Shown piece after piece: positions 62,629 through 64,000 of a stretch of 64,000 nt of DNA. Within the stretch, counting starts at the first letter, position 1; each line of letters begins with the position of its first letter. Source of the DNA: Ovis canadensis. Lineage: Eukaryota; Chordata; Mammalia; Artiodactyla; Bovidae. Where the stretch lies: the NCBI RefSeq assembly GCF_042477335.2, contig NC_091255.1, positions 33,458,501 through 33,522,500 on the forward strand, read 5' to 3'. A model generated the notes under the pieces. The model was not told where the DNA came from. It saw only the letters and a program-made list of their open reading frames with translations, and made no database searches. The position numbers and the translations under genes were made by a program.

Positions 62629-63089
62629 TCTCTGGGAGGCCCTGCCCTTCTGCCCAAAACCACCAGTGAGTAATCACATAATTATGGAGTGAGAAGGAAG
62701 CACTTGGGGAAGGTGCAAAGCTGTGGTCAGTTCCTCCTCAGGCCTGTTGGCAAGTCCTGGTGATGGGTGGGAGGCCCAGCTTCTCTCACCACCTGGACAG
62801 AGTGGCTAAGTGCCAGTGACTCCAGGACCAGCCGGTCACCCTTAAGAGTGACTCCTGCTGCTCTGCTCTGCCCACCCACAAGCCCCTCTCTCCAGTCCTA
62901 CGGCTCCAGTCTTCACACCTTGGCTCACCCTGTCTGGAGTCCCTTTCTCTGCCCTCCTTGCCAGTTCCCCATTTGCAGGGCTTGAGGTGAGCTTGTCCTC
63001 TTGGTTCTTCTCACTGTTTTCCAAACATTCTGTTACAAATGTGTAAATATTGCTAGAAAGGCTCCTTTTTGCTTTTAACAGCAGGATGG
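62629..63089. other. Intron 9, nothing recognised
   Basis: No exon or clear repeat. Confidence 0.4.
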
Positions 63090-63258
63090 TCAAGCATCAG
63101 ACCCTGAGAAGAAGGCCTGGGGTCAAATCTTAGTCCCACTGTTTGCTGGCTGGGTGACCCTGGGCAAGTTACTCACCCTCTCTGTGGAGGGTTTCATCAA
63201 TTGTAGTAGTGGATAGGAATTGTGTCTCCCTCATGGGTTGCTTGAGTGGTTATATATA

Positions 63259-63289
<31 letters not shown>

Positions 63290-63375
63290 TGAGATATATA
63301 AAATGCATACAGGAAGCACTTAATGAATGTTAGTAATTATTATAATAATAATAATTATTATGTTGTTATTATTCT
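63090..63375 (+). repeat. MIR with (AT)n microsatellite
   Basis: CCTGGGCAAGTTACTCACCC and AAGCACTTAATGAATGTTAG mark the MIR; (AT)n at 63267-63290 lies inside. Confidence 0.8.
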
Positions 63376-64000
63376 CTGATGGGCTGAGATTATGGCCAAC
63401 TAGGCCTTGGGAATAAGGTGTTGGTGTGGGAAGCTGCCCCGTGGATGTCCTGTTGGGACTGTGTGACCTGTGGCTTCTAGATGAACCTCCTGCCTCCCTC
63501 CCTGCCTCCCTCCTATCCTCTTGCTGCAGCTCTGGGTTTTAGCAGGGTTTCTCCTGGGATCAGTCTCCAAGATGATTCTACTTGACTTGTTCAGTTGGCA
63601 AGCTGTCAGCTAGTCCCTGCCATGCCTGGTGCCTTGCTGAACCCCCAGGGACTCCAAGAGAAATTAGGCAGGAGCTTTGCTGCCAGACCATGTAAGGGTA
63701 AGGGGAGGAGGGCGATGAACCCTTCCAGCTGTGAGGGATGTACCTTCAATTAGGGGTGCACACAGGGGCTGTGGGAGCTCAAGGCAGGCACCTGAACTCT
63801 GGGAAGGCTTCAAGAGGAGGTGACCTTCTTGAAGGTCAGTCCTGAAGGACGAATGGGGATGCTCCAGTTGGACCAGAGAAGGGAAGGCTTGCCAAGCAGG
63901 AGGCACAGCAGGTCCAATTTATTTCAGCCTAATGTCCTCAGGTACCGGGTGAGGAATGATCATGAAAGTAACCCTTTATGTAGGTCCCATGATTATGCCC
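63376..64000. other. Intron 9 to window end, partly L2-like
   Basis: 63780-63920 (GGAAGGCTTCAAGAGGAGGT) is L2-like. No exon 10 up to 64000. Confidence 0.45.

Noticed and set aside
58047..64000. SPNS3 exon 10 and later exons
   Set aside because: No frame carries the expected continuation of the family sequence; treated as intron 9.
1..64000. CRISPR arrays, operons, prophage or other prokaryotic systems
   Set aside because: Regular repeats here are microsatellites and SINEs; splice structure and repeat content are mammalian.

Overview
This is a eukaryotic, mammalian window, and almost certainly from a ruminant (cattle, sheep or goat group). It is full of Bov-tA and Bov-A2 SINEs, 3' ends of the RTE-type LINE BovB, artiodactyl CHR-type SINEs and L1 tails, and it carries one split gene with GT-AG introns. 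There are no operons, CRISPR arrays or prokaryotic features. Almost all long open frames are chance frames or repeat remnants.

The one protein-coding gene I can support is SPNS3 (spinster homolog 3, a major-facilitator-superfamily lipid transporter), on the + strand. Nine coding exons (24188-24383, 28115-28180, 33192-33328, 33987-34138, 34830-34896, 35624-35772, 36775-36927, 41420-41609, 57981-58046) join in frame, with matching phases and GT-AG borders, into 1176 nt = 392 codons. That is about three quarters of the roughly 512-residue family length. The next exon of the family (about TM10 onward) is not found before the window ends, so 58047-64000 reads as intron 9 and the gene continues to the right.

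Layout: 1-24187 is intergenic or upstream DNA, rich in nested LINEs and SINEs, with an isolated CpG-rich island at about 2860-3560. 24188-36927 holds exons 1-7, with a promoter-like block in intron 2 (32116-32470). 36928-57980 holds the large introns 7 and 8 around exon 8. In intron 8 are a U2 snRNA-like fragment with a triplicated 17-bp unit (52366-52434), a 142-bp direct duplication (53008-53149 / 57049-57190), a pyrimidine tract and TG-rich tracts. 57981-64000 is exon 9 and intron 9.

Main points of interest: (1) in the encoded SPNS3, the TM1 Asp-Arg pair and the TM4 Glu typical of SPNS1/SPNS2-like transporters are replaced by Asn-Trp and Thr; (2) a retroelement runs to within about 20 nt of the exon 7 splice acceptor and may supply its pyrimidine tract; (3) Bov-tA-type SINEs inside the gene are nearly all in one orientation (13 of 14 by my count), against 10 of 18 upstream; (4) there are long SINE-built inverted repeats and nested insertions with readable target-site duplications. 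I see no sign of an undescribed multi-gene system. Repeat family names and comparisons with other species are from memory and could not be checked by alignment.
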